Shown here: positions 16,433 through 25,828 of the stretch, piece by piece
How positions within the stretch are numbered: position 1 is the first letter of the stretch
How the letters are laid out: each line of letters opens with the position of its first letter
Assembly: GCF_002975405.1 (NCBI RefSeq)
Contig: NZ_PCPS01000001.1
Span: 1,346,730 to 1,410,729, forward strand
DNA length: 64,000 nt
DNA from: Arthrobacter sp. MYb229
GTDB taxonomy: Bacteria; Actinomycetota; Actinomycetes; Actinomycetales; Micrococcaceae
Direction of reading: 5' to 3'
Position numbers and translations under genes: made by a program
Notes under the pieces: generated by a model
Databases searched by the model: none
What the model was told of the DNA's origin: nothing
What the model saw: only the letters and a program-made list of their open reading frames with translations

Positions 16433-18622
16433 TTAGTTTTTATTCAAGAATTCGCTGGTGGACTGATCGATCCACGATCCTACAACCGAGGCGAGCTGTG
16501 AGTGCTCGGTGGCCCAATTCCCGGATCGCATGAGCAGTTGAACGTCGTCACGGGCCGATTCGATCAAGCCACGATCTTTGATGATACTCAATTCACGCAG
16601 TGTTGACCGGCTACCGGACTGTTGAACGCCAAGGATATTCCCTTCCTTGCGTTCGGCAAGGTCCGCTTCGGCTAATTCGAATCCATCCAAAGTCGATTCA
16701 ATGGTGCGCAGCCTATTGACCGACTGGTGATCGGCATCCAACCAGGTAGTCAGCAGGCAGGTGCCCGGCAATCCTCCACGGCCGACACGACCGCGCAGCT
16801 GGTGGAGTTGTGAGATCCCGAATCTTTCGGCGTCCATGATCACCATCAAGGTTGCGTTGTGCACGTCCACACCGACTTCAATCACCGTGGTGGATACCAG
16901 GACATCTATCTGCCCGGCTGCAAATTCATCCATGATCTCTTGCTTGTCATAGGAGTCAAGCTGCGAATGCAAAGCTTCCAGACGAACGTCCGTGAACGAA
17001 GGCATAGAGGATAGAAGCTCAAACATTGCTTCAACGCTCATGGTTTGGTTGGCCCCGTCTTCGGCGGTGGCTACCAAGATTCCTTGCTCCGCTGCCGTTT
17101 CTGAAATTCTCGGACAGACCACATACACCTGATGCCCCTTGGTGACTTCTTCTCGTATCCGTGAGAACAGCCGGTCCCGGTATCCGGTGAGCTGCATGGG
17201 AACGATATGCGTGGAGATGGGGGCGCGACCGGCAGGAAGCTTCCTGATGGTGGAGGTGTCCAAGTCGCCGAAGACAGTCATCGCCACCGTCCGTGGAATG
17301 GGCGTAGCGGTCATGACAAGGGTGTGAGGTACTGCGTCTTCGCCCTTGGCCCGCAACGCATCACGCTGTTCGACACCGAATCGATGCTGTTCATCGATGA
17401 CGACTAGGCCGAGCTCGGCAAATCGTACGTGTTCGCCGAGCAGCGCGTGCGTGCCGATGATCAGTCCGGTCTCGCCGCTGGCAATGCCTAACAAGGCTTC
17501 CCGGCGTTGAGCCGTTTTGGCGGAACCGGTCAGCAGCGCTACCCCAGTTCCCTCGCCTTCACCGAAGAGGCCTGGTTCAGCTAGGTCCCCCAGCATCTTC
17601 TTAATCGAGGAAAAATGCTGCGCGGCGAGGACCTCCGTCGGTGCCAACAGCGCCGCTTGTCCCCCGGCGTCAATGACTTGCAAGATTGCACGGAGGGCAA
17701 CGACGGTTTTACCCGAACCAACTTCGCCTTGCAGCAATCGGTGCATGGGATGCGCTCTAGCTAGGTCGGCGGTGATCGCAGCCCCGACCTCTAGCTGATC
17801 GTCAGTGAGTTCGAAGGGCAATCTTGATTCGAATTTATCGGCGAGCCCGTTTTTGACTTGCGTTCGGGCGATGGCTGGCTGGTTTCCCAGCTTCCGATTT
17901 CGTTCGGCAAGCGAAAGCTGCAGCAGAAAGGCCTCTTCGAAGGCGAAGCGCTGCCGGGCAATATACGCCTGTTTGATTTCCCGCGGGCTGTGCCTATCCA
18001 GGTAGGCCTTCGCCCGACGCGGATAATGATGCTGCTCGAGGATTGTCTCTGGCAGGAACTCCGGAAGCTGCTCTTCAGTGAACAGTTCCGCGAGCAGGGC
18101 CATCAGATCGCGAATTTTCTTATTCGGCATTTTTGCCGAGGCCGGATAGATCGGTATTGGCCGCGGGTCTGCTTGTTCGGCCGTGTCCAGAATTGCGTAA
18201 TCCGGTTGGCTCAGCTGCAAATGGTCTTGGTACCAGCCCACCTTGCCGCTGAACATCGCAATGGTTCCGATTTGCAGATCATTGCGCGCTTGGTAACCGT
18301 TGAAGAAGGTCATCCGCAGTTCTTGCCCATTGCTGGCAAGTTCATCGCTCACCGTCACTTCAAAGATGAAACCACGCCGTGAGTGCATCTGCCGCTGGCT
18401 AACGTTGACCACCTGGGCTACTACGGTGACATGTTCGTCAAAGGGCAGCTCGGCAATGGGGGTCAGCTCCCCTACGTCCACATAGCGGCGGGGAAAATGC
18501 CAGAGAAACTCTCCAACGGTGATGTACCCGAAGGCCTTCTCTAGGGCTCCAGCATTCTTGGCACCCAGAACCTCGGAGAGCTCGGCAAGCTCAAAAGTCT
18601 TCAAACGGACTTCATCCATCAT
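16433..18622 (-). CDS. recG: ATP-dependent DNA helicase RecG
   Basis: A 729-residue superfamily 2 helicase that rewinds and remodels stalled replication forks and branched DNA. The N-terminal wedge/OB region covers about residues 1-240. Helicase motifs follow: GEVGSGKTVVA (Walker A), DEQHRFGV (motif II), TATPIPRT (motif III), and QLRGRVGRG (motif VI). The start ATG at 18622 overlaps the end of the DAK2-domain gene by 11 bases, so translation is probably coupled. Length agrees with family members of 690-740 residues. Confidence 0.97.
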   Translation of the reverse strand: MMDEVRLKTFELAELSEVLGAKNAGALEKAFGYITVGEFLWHFPRRYVDVGELTPIAELPFDEHVTVVAQVVNVSQRQMHSRRGFIFEVTVSDELASNGQELRMTFFNGYQARNDLQIGTIAMFSGKVGWYQDHLQLSQPDYAILDTAEQADPRPIPIYPASAKMPNKKIRDLMALLAELFTEEQLPEFLPETILEQHHYPRRAKAYLDRHSPREIKQAYIARQRFAFEEAFLLQLSLAERNRKLGNQPAIARTQVKNGLADKFESRLPFELTDDQLEVGAAITADLARAHPMHRLLQGEVGSGKTVVALRAILQVIDAGGQAALLAPTEVLAAQHFSSIKKMLGDLAEPGLFGEGEGTGVALLTGSAKTAQRREALLGIASGETGLIIGTHALLGEHVRFAELGLVVIDEQHRFGVEQRDALRAKGEDAVPHTLVMTATPIPRTVAMTVFGDLDTSTIRKLPAGRAPISTHIVPMQLTGYRDRLFSRIREEVTKGHQVYVVCPRISETAAEQGILVATAEDGANQTMSVEAMFELLSSMPSFTDVRLEALHSQLDSYDKQEIMDEFAAGQIDVLVSTTVIEVGVDVHNATLMVIMDAERFGISQLHQLRGRVGRGGLPGTCLLTTWLDADHQSVNRLRTIESTLDGFELAEADLAERKEGNILGVQQSGSRSTLRELSIIKDRGLIESARDDVQLLMRSGNWATEHSQLASVVGSWIDQSTSEFLNKN

Positions 18623-19577
18623 GGGTACACAGATCTGTGACGCTGACGTTCACCGGCTCGCCCTGTTGACGGATGAGGTCTAGCGCAGCCTCTGCTTGGG
18701 CAACATGAACGTGGACTCGCCAACGGTAGAATTCTTCGCTGGTCGAATTGACCGGCGACATGATGACCGAATCTCCGACTCGATCCAGTTGGCCACGCAA
18801 GGTCGCAGCTCCCAAAGCGTCCAAGGTGATGGTGCACATGACCTCAACACCCTGGGCGTCGTTTTGGATCAGATGCACATGTGGGTCTTGGATATGGTAC
18901 CCATGGAATCCTTCATAATATTCGAAATCCGTCTCGGTGCCGCGGACGGCAGCGCAAAGCTCATCAAGAATAACCAGCATCCCAACCGCCCCGGCATCGA
19001 CTACGCCGGCACTTTCAAGGCTGGGCAACTCATTTTCGGTGCCGTGCACGGCCATACGTGCGGCTTGGGATACCTGGCTTAGCACCGAATCCAGCGCTGC
19101 ACGGCTTTCGGCATCGGTTTTCAGGTGGGCTAGCGTGGATCCGGCTGCCAGCGCGGCGGCACTGATCACCGAGAGCATGGTGCCCTCGACTGGCTCGCTT
19201 AGCGCAGACCATGAGCGGACCTTGGCGCGTTCCAGCCCCTTGGCCAGAATGCTGGCATTCAGCCGGTCATGACCCAGCCAAGGTTCGGCTAGGCCGCTGA
19301 GGAAGACCGCAAGCAGCGTCCCCGAATTGCCACGCGCCGACTCCATGGCGGCGCGGGCGGCAACTTCCAAAAAGGCGCCGATATCATCGCTTTCCAACTT
19401 GCTGACCGCGTCTTGCCCCGCCCGGGCGGTGAGGTACAGGTTGCTACCTGTATCTCCATCCGCCACGGGGAAAACATTGATGGCATTCAGCCGATCGGAA
19501 TGATTCCCGAGACTCTTCACGCTCCGCTGCAACCATTCACCGATGGCGCGCACGGAGGTATCGAGTTTTTGTGTCAT
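18612..19577 (-). CDS. DAK2 (DhaL-like) domain protein
   Basis: A 321-residue protein with a DhaL-type nucleotide-binding domain. NVFPVADGDTGSNLYLT holds the Mg-ADP-binding aspartates (DGDTG), and SARGNSGTLLAVFLSG matches the second conserved loop. In fatty-acid kinase FakA the same domain is followed by a long C-terminal half and the protein is about 550 residues; here only about 110 residues follow, so the phosphatase-like end is missing or reduced. Its position before recG is conserved in actinobacteria. Whether it has kinase activity is unknown. It starts 22 bases after the LCP gene 19600-20646, suggesting an LCP-DAK2-recG-rsmD operon. Confidence 0.85.
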   Translation of the reverse strand: MTQKLDTSVRAIGEWLQRSVKSLGNHSDRLNAINVFPVADGDTGSNLYLTARAGQDAVSKLESDDIGAFLEVAARAAMESARGNSGTLLAVFLSGLAEPWLGHDRLNASILAKGLERAKVRSWSALSEPVEGTMLSVISAAALAAGSTLAHLKTDAESRAALDSVLSQVSQAARMAVHGTENELPSLESAGVVDAGAVGMLVILDELCAAVRGTETDFEYYEGFHGYHIQDPHVHLIQNDAQGVEVMCTITLDALGAATLRGQLDRVGDSVIMSPVNSTSEEFYRWRVHVHVAQAEAALDLIRQQGEPVNVSVTDLCTHDG

Positions 19578-19599
19578 GGGAAATCGGGTCTTTCAGTTC

Positions 19600-20646
19600 T
19601 TAGCGGGAAAGGTCCGTGGTATTCACGAATTCTTCCATCTTGTCTTCCTGCAACGCGGTGCCAAACTTGTCTATGGTTGCCATATCCGGAATGACAATCG
19701 ACTGACCGTCCGCCGAACGGCCAGGGCCATTGTTCGGGAGCGTAAAGAATGTCATGTCGTTTGGACGCACATTCATCATCGAGGTGGCATAACCGGCCAC
19801 GGTAGATGCATCCAACGATTCATCAACCGCGATAAATGGTGCCATCTCGCTGACCACGCTGTTAAGCTTAGCCGGATTGGTCAGGGTTTCCTTAGACATA
19901 ATCTGCCCAAGCATTGCTTTGACAAACAGCTGCTGGTTCTTGACTCGTCCATAGTCGCTGCCCGGGAACGATTTGCGTTCACGAACAAAGGCCAAGGCCT
20001 GTTCTCCATCAAGGGTCTGGACACCAGCCGGGAAATACATGCCATTGGTAATTGACTGGCGGAAAGCCTGAGGATTGTTAACGGTCACGCCGCCAAGCGC
20101 GTCCGTCAATCCCTTGAATCCCTCAAAGTCAATTGATGCTACGTGGTTGATGCGCACCCCGAAGAGGCCCTCTAAGGTCTCAACTGCTTTTGGAACACCT
20201 CCGCTGGCAAAAGCACGGTTGATCTTCGCAGTACCGACGCCCGGAATATCCAGCCAGGTATCGCGCATGACCGACGTGACATAAACGCCGTCGCGGTCAG
20301 CCGGAATATGCACCAGCATCATCGTGTCCGAACGACCACCATTGGGCAGTGTGCCAAAGTCATCTTCCGCATCATCAACATCACGAGTGGCTCGTGTATC
20401 GCTGCCAAGGAGCAGAATGTTTACGGCGTCCTTTGACTCTTCCTTAACTTCTGGACGAGTCTCCTCGGCCGGGAAAGCCTCGGCGATCTTGTCGCTCTTC
20501 TCATCGAAGGTGCGACCAAGATTCCATACGTACCCGCCGGCTACCAATCCGGCAATAACGACCAGTGCCAGAATACCGATAAGGATCCCACGCCCCGTAC
20601 GTTTCTTCTTCGCACGCGGGCGTACAGGCTGTTCTTCAAAGGACAT
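19600..20646 (-). CDS. LytR-CpsA-Psr (LCP) family cell-wall polymer ligase
   Basis: A 348-residue paralogue of the protein at 11103-12164. A basic N-terminus (RPRAKKKRTGRG) leads into a single membrane helix at about residues 20-45, then an extracellular LCP domain with LLLGSDTRA, RSDTMMLVHIP, SVMRDTWLDIPG and AFVRERKSFPGSDYGRVKNQ. The start ATG at 20646 has an AAAGGT site seven bases upstream. Unlike its paralogue it is not in a polysaccharide locus but heads the DAK2-recG-rsmD run. It probably attaches teichoic acid or another polymer to peptidoglycan; the two LCP copies may differ in polymer or be redundant. Confidence 0.92.
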   Translation of the reverse strand: MSFEEQPVRPRAKKKRTGRGILIGILALVVIAGLVAGGYVWNLGRTFDEKSDKIAEAFPAEETRPEVKEESKDAVNILLLGSDTRATRDVDDAEDDFGTLPNGGRSDTMMLVHIPADRDGVYVTSVMRDTWLDIPGVGTAKINRAFASGGVPKAVETLEGLFGVRINHVASIDFEGFKGLTDALGGVTVNNPQAFRQSITNGMYFPAGVQTLDGEQALAFVRERKSFPGSDYGRVKNQQLFVKAMLGQIMSKETLTNPAKLNSVVSEMAPFIAVDESLDASTVAGYATSMMNVRPNDMTFFTLPNNGPGRSADGQSIVIPDMATIDKFGTALQEDKMEEFVNTTDLSR

Positions 20647-20712
20647 ATGCTACCTTTCACAGTTTCAACTCTTTACATCCTATCTTTCAGAAACGAACGG
20701 TAGGCTGATAAA

Positions 20713-21234
20713 GTGCCAGTTTTCAGTAATAAGAGTCAAGAGTCATCAAAACTTAATCTAAGGATTAGGCGTACAGGAGCGCTATTCGTTGGAGTAGCAG
20801 TACTTGCACCGACGCTCTCCGCGTGCGCCTCCATTGCCGCCGTTGAGCCTGCCGCAGATGCAGGAAATCCATTGTGCGCCGAGATGATGGTCATCCTCCC
20901 TGAATTCGTCGGCGATGCTGAGCGTCGCGGCACGAATTCACAGGCAACGTCCGTGTGGGGCGACCCCTCAAAGGTAGTCTTGCGATGCGGTGTCGAGGTG
21001 CCGGGACCAACTACGGATCCGTGCGTATCAGTCAATGATGTTGACTGGATTGCCCGCGAAGGTGACGACGGGGTATGGACGCTGACCACCTACGGCCGCA
21101 CGCCAGCTACCGAAGTTGTGTTGGATCCGCAAGTCATTCCATCCAGTACGGTCCTGGCTTCGCTTTCCCAAGCAGCCTCGCGCATTCCGGCAGAGGGTGC
21201 TTGCCTGAGCGTCGATAAGAATGTGAATCTCTGA
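20713..21234 (+). CDS. DUF3515 family lipoprotein
   Basis: A 173-residue exported lipoprotein. The N-terminus has positive residues, a hydrophobic segment (ALFVGVAVLAP) and a lipobox LSAC with the lipidation cysteine near residue 36. The mature part has four cysteines (in NPLCAEM, LRCGV, DPCVS, GACLS) that could form two disulfides, and a DWI string typical of DUF3515. Its function is unknown. It is divergent from the LCP gene with 66 bp between them and converges with ddl. In actinobacteria DUF3515 genes commonly sit next to ddl, gpsA and thiL. The GTG start at 20713 has only a weak binding site. Confidence 0.82.
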   Translation: MPVFSNKSQESSKLNLRIRRTGALFVGVAVLAPTLSACASIAAVEPAADAGNPLCAEMMVILPEFVGDAERRGTNSQATSVWGDPSKVVLRCGVEVPGPTTDPCVSVNDVDWIAREGDDGVWTLTTYGRTPATEVVLDPQVIPSSTVLASLSQAASRIPAEGACLSVDKNVNL

Positions 21235-21243
21235 TTAATGCAA

Positions 21244-21292
21244 AAGAAGTGTTTGACCTCGATCCTAGATCATGCGCGGTCAAACACTTCTT
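21244..21292. terminator. Bidirectional terminator between the DUF3515 gene and ddl
   Basis: A perfect 15-bp inverted repeat (AAGAAGTGTTTGACC at 21244-21258 and its complement at 21278-21292) lies between the two convergent stops, 9 nt from one and 7 nt from the other. The ends are A/T-rich on both sides, so it can serve both strands. Confidence 0.85.
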
Positions 21293-21299
21293 GAGCGGT

Positions 21300-22412
21300 T
21301 TAGCGTAAACCGATCTTCCGCTCGCAGGCCAACGCAATCAACTCGTCAATCAAAGCGCTGTAGCCAATCCCGGTTTTGTCCCACATCTGCGGGTACATGC
21401 TTGAAGGCGTGAAGCCAGGCATGGTATTGATCTCGTTGATGATCCACTGGCCATCTGGCGTGTAGAAAAAGTCCACCCGGGACAATCCCTCGGCATCGAT
21501 GGCTTCGAATGCTTTGACCGCCAGCTCACGAATGCTCGCCGTAGCCTCATCGCTGAGTACCGCCGGGCAGCTAAGTTTCGCGGCAGTGCCATCAACGTAT
21601 TTAGCTTCGAAGTCATAAAAGGTATGACCATTATCAGCAACGGCGATTTCGCCGGGCATTGATGCACGGGCAGGCGCTGAGCGACGGCCTTCAAGTACCC
21701 CGCACTCAATTTCACGGCCACTGATTCCTTGCTCAACAATGACCTTTGGATCTTCAAGACGTGCCGCTTCAATGGCCGCTCGGAGATCTGAGAATTCATC
21801 AACTTTGGTGATGCCCACCGAAGACCCGGCCCGTGCAGGCTTGACGAACAAGGGGTACTGCAAGTTTTCGCAACGAGCCAGTGCCGTTGCGCTGTCGCGC
21901 AGCCATTGCTTGCTGGTTATCACTTCGTAGGGACCTACATTGAACCCCGCGTTTTCGAACACGACTTTCATAAAATGCTTGTCCATGCCCATGGCGCTGG
22001 CAGCAATGCCTGAACCTACGTAGGCGACGCCAGACATCTCAAGCATTCCTTGGATGGAGCCGTCCTCGCCGAAGGGCCCGTGGAGCAGAGGGAACACAAC
22101 GTCGATCTGTCCCAAATCCGTGATTTGAGAGTCCGAGTAATGCAGCAGGGATGTACGTTCAGAATCATTTGAGAGGTGGACCGGCCTGTCAGCCACGGCG
22201 ATTTCGGGAAGTTTCCCGGAACTCAACGTCCACCCCGATGAATCTTCATCGACCAAGGTCCAAGCACCATCACGAGTAATCCCGACAGGGATCACATCAA
22301 ATCGATCCTTGTCGATTTCCTGCATCACGCCGGCTGCGGTTACGCAGGAGACCGAATGCTCAGAGGAACGGCCGCCGAAGAGTAATAGCACCCGTGGTTT
22401 ACGCTGACTCAT
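21300..22412 (-). CDS. ddl: D-alanine--D-alanine ligase
   Basis: A 370-residue ATP-grasp enzyme that joins two D-alanines for the peptidoglycan stem peptide. Visible features: LLFGGRSSEHSVSC at the N-terminus, HGPFGEDGSIQG, FVKPARAGSSVGITKV for the ATP loop, EQGISGREIECGVL, and INEINTMPGFTP with the Mg ligands. All catalytic regions are intact and length is standard. Its start codon overlaps the gpsA stop by one base (TAATG), so it is translationally coupled at the end of a murA-plsC-gpsA-ddl run. Confidence 0.96.
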   Translation of the reverse strand: MSQRKPRVLLLFGGRSSEHSVSCVTAAGVMQEIDKDRFDVIPVGITRDGAWTLVDEDSSGWTLSSGKLPEIAVADRPVHLSNDSERTSLLHYSDSQITDLGQIDVVFPLLHGPFGEDGSIQGMLEMSGVAYVGSGIAASAMGMDKHFMKVVFENAGFNVGPYEVITSKQWLRDSATALARCENLQYPLFVKPARAGSSVGITKVDEFSDLRAAIEAARLEDPKVIVEQGISGREIECGVLEGRRSAPARASMPGEIAVADNGHTFYDFEAKYVDGTAAKLSCPAVLSDEATASIRELAVKAFEAIDAEGLSRVDFFYTPDGQWIINEINTMPGFTPSSMYPQMWDKTGIGYSALIDELIALACERKIGLR

Positions 22413-23446
22413 TAATGCTGTTCCCCTTCAGATTTCAATTCTCGTGCCAGAAGTCGCTCAGCCATGTTCTCCACGCTTAAGTTTCCTTCCAAGACCATCA
22501 CCACTGCTTCGGTGATAGGCATTTCTACCCCATGGCTGCGTGAGAGATCAAAGACCGCACGGGCGGATTTGATCCCCTCGGCCGTCTGCGACATCCGGTC
22601 ATTGACTTCTTCGATGAAAAGCCCCTGACCGAGCAGACGTCCGGCGGTGTTGTTTCGCGAAAGCGAGGATGAGCAGGTTGCGACTAAGTCGCCCAGACCA
22701 GACAGGCCAGCCAAGGTGTCCAACCGTCCGCCTAAGGAAATAACCAGGCGAGTGGTCTCCGCCAGTCCACGCGTAATGACCGTGGACTTGGTGTTGTCCC
22801 CCATCCCCATGCCGTCGCACATTCCAACTGCCAGGGCAATGATGTTTTTTACAATGCCCCCAAGCTCTACGCCGAGCACGTCATCATTTGTATATGGACG
22901 GAAATAAGGCGCGGAGCATAACTGTGCGATCCAATGGGCAGTTTCATTGCTGGTGCAGGCAACCACCGAAGCGGTTGGTTGCTCGCGGGCAATTTCCATG
23001 GCCAAATTCGGACCGGAAAGCACTGCAATGCGATCTGCAGGAATTCCAGTGACCTCTGCCATGACTTCGCTCATGCGCAAATCCGTCCCGCGCTCCAGGC
23101 CCTTCATCAGGGAAAGCAAAACCACGTCTTGCTCAAAGTGCGCGGCGAACTTCGCTAATTCCTCACGGAGCGACTGCGCCGGAATTGCCAAGACCACCAG
23201 GTCTGCATTGGCCAGCACTTCTTCAACATTGGAGGAAGCAGTCACATTTGAGGGAAGCTTCGTGTCACGCAAATAGCGCGAGTTCGTGTGCCGTTCATTG
23301 ATTTCCTGTGCGGCTTCATCGCGACGAGCCCAAATTTGCACCGGAATGCCTTGTTCAGGCACCGCGTCCGCAAGCACCTTCGCAAAGGTTGTTCCCCAGC
23401 TTCCGGCACCCATGACGGCGATCTTACGTGGTAGCGGCTTACTCAA
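22412..23446 (-). CDS. gpsA: NAD(P)+-dependent glycerol-3-phosphate dehydrogenase
   Basis: A 344-residue enzyme reducing dihydroxyacetone phosphate to glycerol 3-phosphate, precursor of phospholipids and, here, of CDP-glycerol made by TagD. The dinucleotide-binding motif VMGAGSWGTTFAK is at the N-terminus, LSGPNLAMEIA and the GGIVKNIIALAVGMCDG segment with the catalytic lysine follow, and TFAGLSGLGDLVATC is nearly intact as LAGLSGLGDLVATC. The start is a TTG at 23446 preceded by AAGGA at the right distance; an earlier ATG hits a stop at once. Confidence 0.96.
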   Translation of the reverse strand: MSKPLPRKIAVMGAGSWGTTFAKVLADAVPEQGIPVQIWARRDEAAQEINERHTNSRYLRDTKLPSNVTASSNVEEVLANADLVVLAIPAQSLREELAKFAAHFEQDVVLLSLMKGLERGTDLRMSEVMAEVTGIPADRIAVLSGPNLAMEIAREQPTASVVACTSNETAHWIAQLCSAPYFRPYTNDDVLGVELGGIVKNIIALAVGMCDGMGMGDNTKSTVITRGLAETTRLVISLGGRLDTLAGLSGLGDLVATCSSSLSRNNTAGRLLGQGLFIEEVNDRMSQTAEGIKSARAVFDLSRSHGVEMPITEAVVMVLEGNLSVENMAERLLARELKSEGEQH

Positions 23447-23473
23447 GGCATTTCCTTCGCTAGGTATTGAGAC

Positions 23474-24247
23474 TTAGTCGTTCGGAGGTTTTGGGGCATC
23501 AAATTCCCGACCCGTAACTGCTTGTCCATGTTCGGTCGGATTCCAGAGCTTCTCGGGCGGAGTCTGCTGTCGCAGTTCGGCCTGCAACTCGGTAATCGAA
23601 GCCATGATTCGCTCGGTTGCTGCTTGCAGGACCGAACGCGTTCGCGGACCACTACGCAGATCGTCAAGTTGCACCTGATCCCCCACGCTCAAGGTGACGT
23701 GTTTTCTCGGGAATGGGTACATCTTCTTGGCATAGCGAGGGAACAGCTCTTGGTCACCCCAATGCGCCATGGGAACTACTGGGGCACCAGTTTGCAACGC
23801 GAGTCGCGCGGCCCCGGTGCGGCCGACCATTGGCCACAAGTCAGGATCACGGGTCAAGGTACCCTCGGGGTAGATGACTATGACACCGCCTGCTTCAAGA
23901 ACCCGTTTCGCCGCACTTAACGAATCTGCCGCGTTGGATCCACTACGTGAGACAGGGATCTGACCGGTGGCACGCAAAGCCGCGCCGAAGACCGGAATCT
24001 TGAACAAGGATTCCTTGGCTAACCAGCGAGGCAGACGACCACTGCTATAGATCGCGTGACCGACAACGAGCGGGTCAATTTCGGTGAGGTGATTGGGGCA
24101 AAGAATAAATCCTCCGGAGGGAAGCTTGTCAAAGTCCTTCCAGGTCTTGCCGATCAACACGTTCATTGCCGGTCGGACAACCCCGGCCAAGATGGCAAAG
24201 ACAGTCTTGGTTTTAACTGTTTCCCGGTGCACTAGATTATCTGTCAC
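23474..24247 (-). CDS. plsC: 1-acyl-sn-glycerol-3-phosphate acyltransferase
   Basis: A 257-residue PlsC/LPLAT-family enzyme that acylates lysophosphatidic acid at the membrane. The HX4D catalytic box is NHLTEIDP at about residue 52, the glycerol-phosphate binding motif is YPEGTLTRD near 127, and a hydrophobic stretch near the N-terminus may anchor it. The last 40 residues are polar and not conserved. The start is a GTG at 24247, 14 bases after murA. Together with gpsA it makes early phospholipid intermediates next to cell-wall genes. Confidence 0.92.
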   Translation of the reverse strand: MTDNLVHRETVKTKTVFAILAGVVRPAMNVLIGKTWKDFDKLPSGGFILCPNHLTEIDPLVVGHAIYSSGRLPRWLAKESLFKIPVFGAALRATGQIPVSRSGSNAADSLSAAKRVLEAGGVIVIYPEGTLTRDPDLWPMVGRTGAARLALQTGAPVVPMAHWGDQELFPRYAKKMYPFPRKHVTLSVGDQVQLDDLRSGPRTRSVLQAATERIMASITELQAELRQQTPPEKLWNPTEHGQAVTGREFDAPKPPND

Positions 24248-24261
24248 GATCCAGTGTTCCC

Positions 24262-25581
24262 CTAGTTGCTCAGTTCAACATTTGCGCCCAGGGCAGTGAG
24301 CTTCTCCATGAAGTGCTCGTAGCCACGGTTGATGATTTCAATTCCGGTAACTTTGCTGGTGCCTTCGGATGCAAGCGCGGCAATCATATGGGAGAACCCG
24401 CCACGGAGGTCCGGGACATCAATGTTTGCACCTTTGAGCTGCGCTGGGCCCAGCACCACTGCAGAGTGCTTGAAGTTCCGCTGCCCAAAGCGGCATGGGG
24501 TGGATCCCAAGCAATCCGTATGCACCTGAACCGTAGCGCCCATGCGCACCAAGGCGTCAGTGAAGCCGAAGCGGTTTTCGTAAACGGTTTCGTGGATCAC
24601 CGAAACGCCATTGGCCTGCGTCAACGCGACAACCAACGGCTGCTGCCAGTCCGTCATGAAGCCTGGATGCACGTCGGTCTCCAAGATCAACGGATTTAGC
24701 TCGCCGCCTGGGTGGAAGAAACGTATACCGTTGTGGGCGACCTCGAACTCGCCACCGATCTGGCGGTAGACATGAAGGAATGCGGTCAGATCCCGCTGCT
24801 GAGCATCTTCTACGAAAATGTCACCCTTGGTGACCAGCGCTGCCGAAGCCCATGAGGCTGCCTCATTGCGGTCGGGCAACGCGTAGTGGTCATAGCCGCG
24901 CAGTTCATCAACGCCCTGGATACGGATGACACGGTCACGGTGAACCGAAATGATGGCACCCATTTTTTGCAGCAAAGAAATGAGATCCAAGATCTCAGGC
25001 TCGATAGCAGCGTTGCTGACTTCGGTCACGCCCTTGGCGCGTACCGCAGAGAGCAGGACTTGCTCAGTGGTTCCAACACTTGGGTATTGAAGTTCAAGCT
25101 TGGCGCCGGTCAGCCCCATGGGTGCAGAAATGCGGATACCTGCCGCTTCCTTGTCCACGACCGCGCCGAATTCGCGCAGCACCTCTAAGTGGAAGTCGAT
25201 TGGCCGGTCACCAATACGGCAGCCACCCAGATCAGGAATGAAGGCTTCACCTAGGGAATGGATGAGCGGGCCGCAGAAAAGAATTGGAATACGCGAGTCG
25301 CCTGCGTGGGCGTCAATCGCCTGATTCGAGGCACTCTTCGCCGCGACCGGATCCATGGTCAGGTCGCCTGTTTCAGGATCCTGGGAAACCTTGACACCAT
25401 GGATCTCCAAAAGGCTACGCACTACCGCGACGTCTTTGATTTCCGGTACGTTGCGTAGTACCGAGGGAGAGCTTCCGAGCAGGGCTGCAACCATTGCCTT
25501 AGGGACCAGGTTCTTAGCGCCGCCTACTCGAACGGTACCCTTCAAGGGGACACCGCCATGGACCGTTAGAATCTTACCCAT
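24262..25581 (-). CDS. murA: UDP-N-acetylglucosamine 1-carboxyvinyltransferase
   Basis: A 439-residue enzyme of the first committed peptidoglycan step, transferring enolpyruvate from PEP to UDP-GlcNAc. GGAKNLVPKAM near the N-terminus holds the substrate lysine, and DLGGCRIGDRP contains the catalytic cysteine in the fosfomycin-target loop. The usual inverted alpha/beta repeats are visible throughout. The start is the ATG at 25581 (MGKILTVHGG); a longer frame to 25638 has no binding site and no family match. It heads the murA-plsC-gpsA-ddl operon. Presence of the cysteine predicts fosfomycin sensitivity at the target. Confidence 0.95.
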   Translation of the reverse strand: MGKILTVHGGVPLKGTVRVGGAKNLVPKAMVAALLGSSPSVLRNVPEIKDVAVVRSLLEIHGVKVSQDPETGDLTMDPVAAKSASNQAIDAHAGDSRIPILFCGPLIHSLGEAFIPDLGGCRIGDRPIDFHLEVLREFGAVVDKEAAGIRISAPMGLTGAKLELQYPSVGTTEQVLLSAVRAKGVTEVSNAAIEPEILDLISLLQKMGAIISVHRDRVIRIQGVDELRGYDHYALPDRNEAASWASAALVTKGDIFVEDAQQRDLTAFLHVYRQIGGEFEVAHNGIRFFHPGGELNPLILETDVHPGFMTDWQQPLVVALTQANGVSVIHETVYENRFGFTDALVRMGATVQVHTDCLGSTPCRFGQRNFKHSAVVLGPAQLKGANIDVPDLRGGFSHMIAALASEGTSKVTGIEIINRGYEHFMEKLTALGANVELSN

Positions 25582-25774
25582 GTATGAATAAACCTCATCG
25601 CGTAGTCGTTTTTCCTGCCCGGACCGGTGGGCCAACAAAACAGGCAGGACTTAGCAAGCATACCGCCATCGTGGGAGCAGTTCTGGGCAGTTTAGCCCGT
25701 GGCGCACACATTGTGAGCATGCTTTCAGGGTTGGACCATCGATGGACCCGCTCGCAATTGCGGCAAAACGAGAA

Positions 25775-25818
25775 AAGCCTCGCCCGCAGACACTTACTAG
25801 TGGGTACGGACGAGGCTT
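25775..25818 (-). terminator. Rho-independent terminator of leuCD
   Basis: On the minus strand AAGCCTCG at 25818-25811 pairs with CGAGGCTT at 25782-25775, with further pairing inside, and is followed by TTTTC. It starts 11 nt past the leuD stop. Confidence 0.8.
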
Positions 25819-25828
25819 AAATTCGTTG

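Noticed and set aside
25584..25820. Plus-strand 78-codon frame between murA and leuD
   Set aside because: It overlaps the leuD terminator hairpin and has no binding site or family match; non-coding is more likely.
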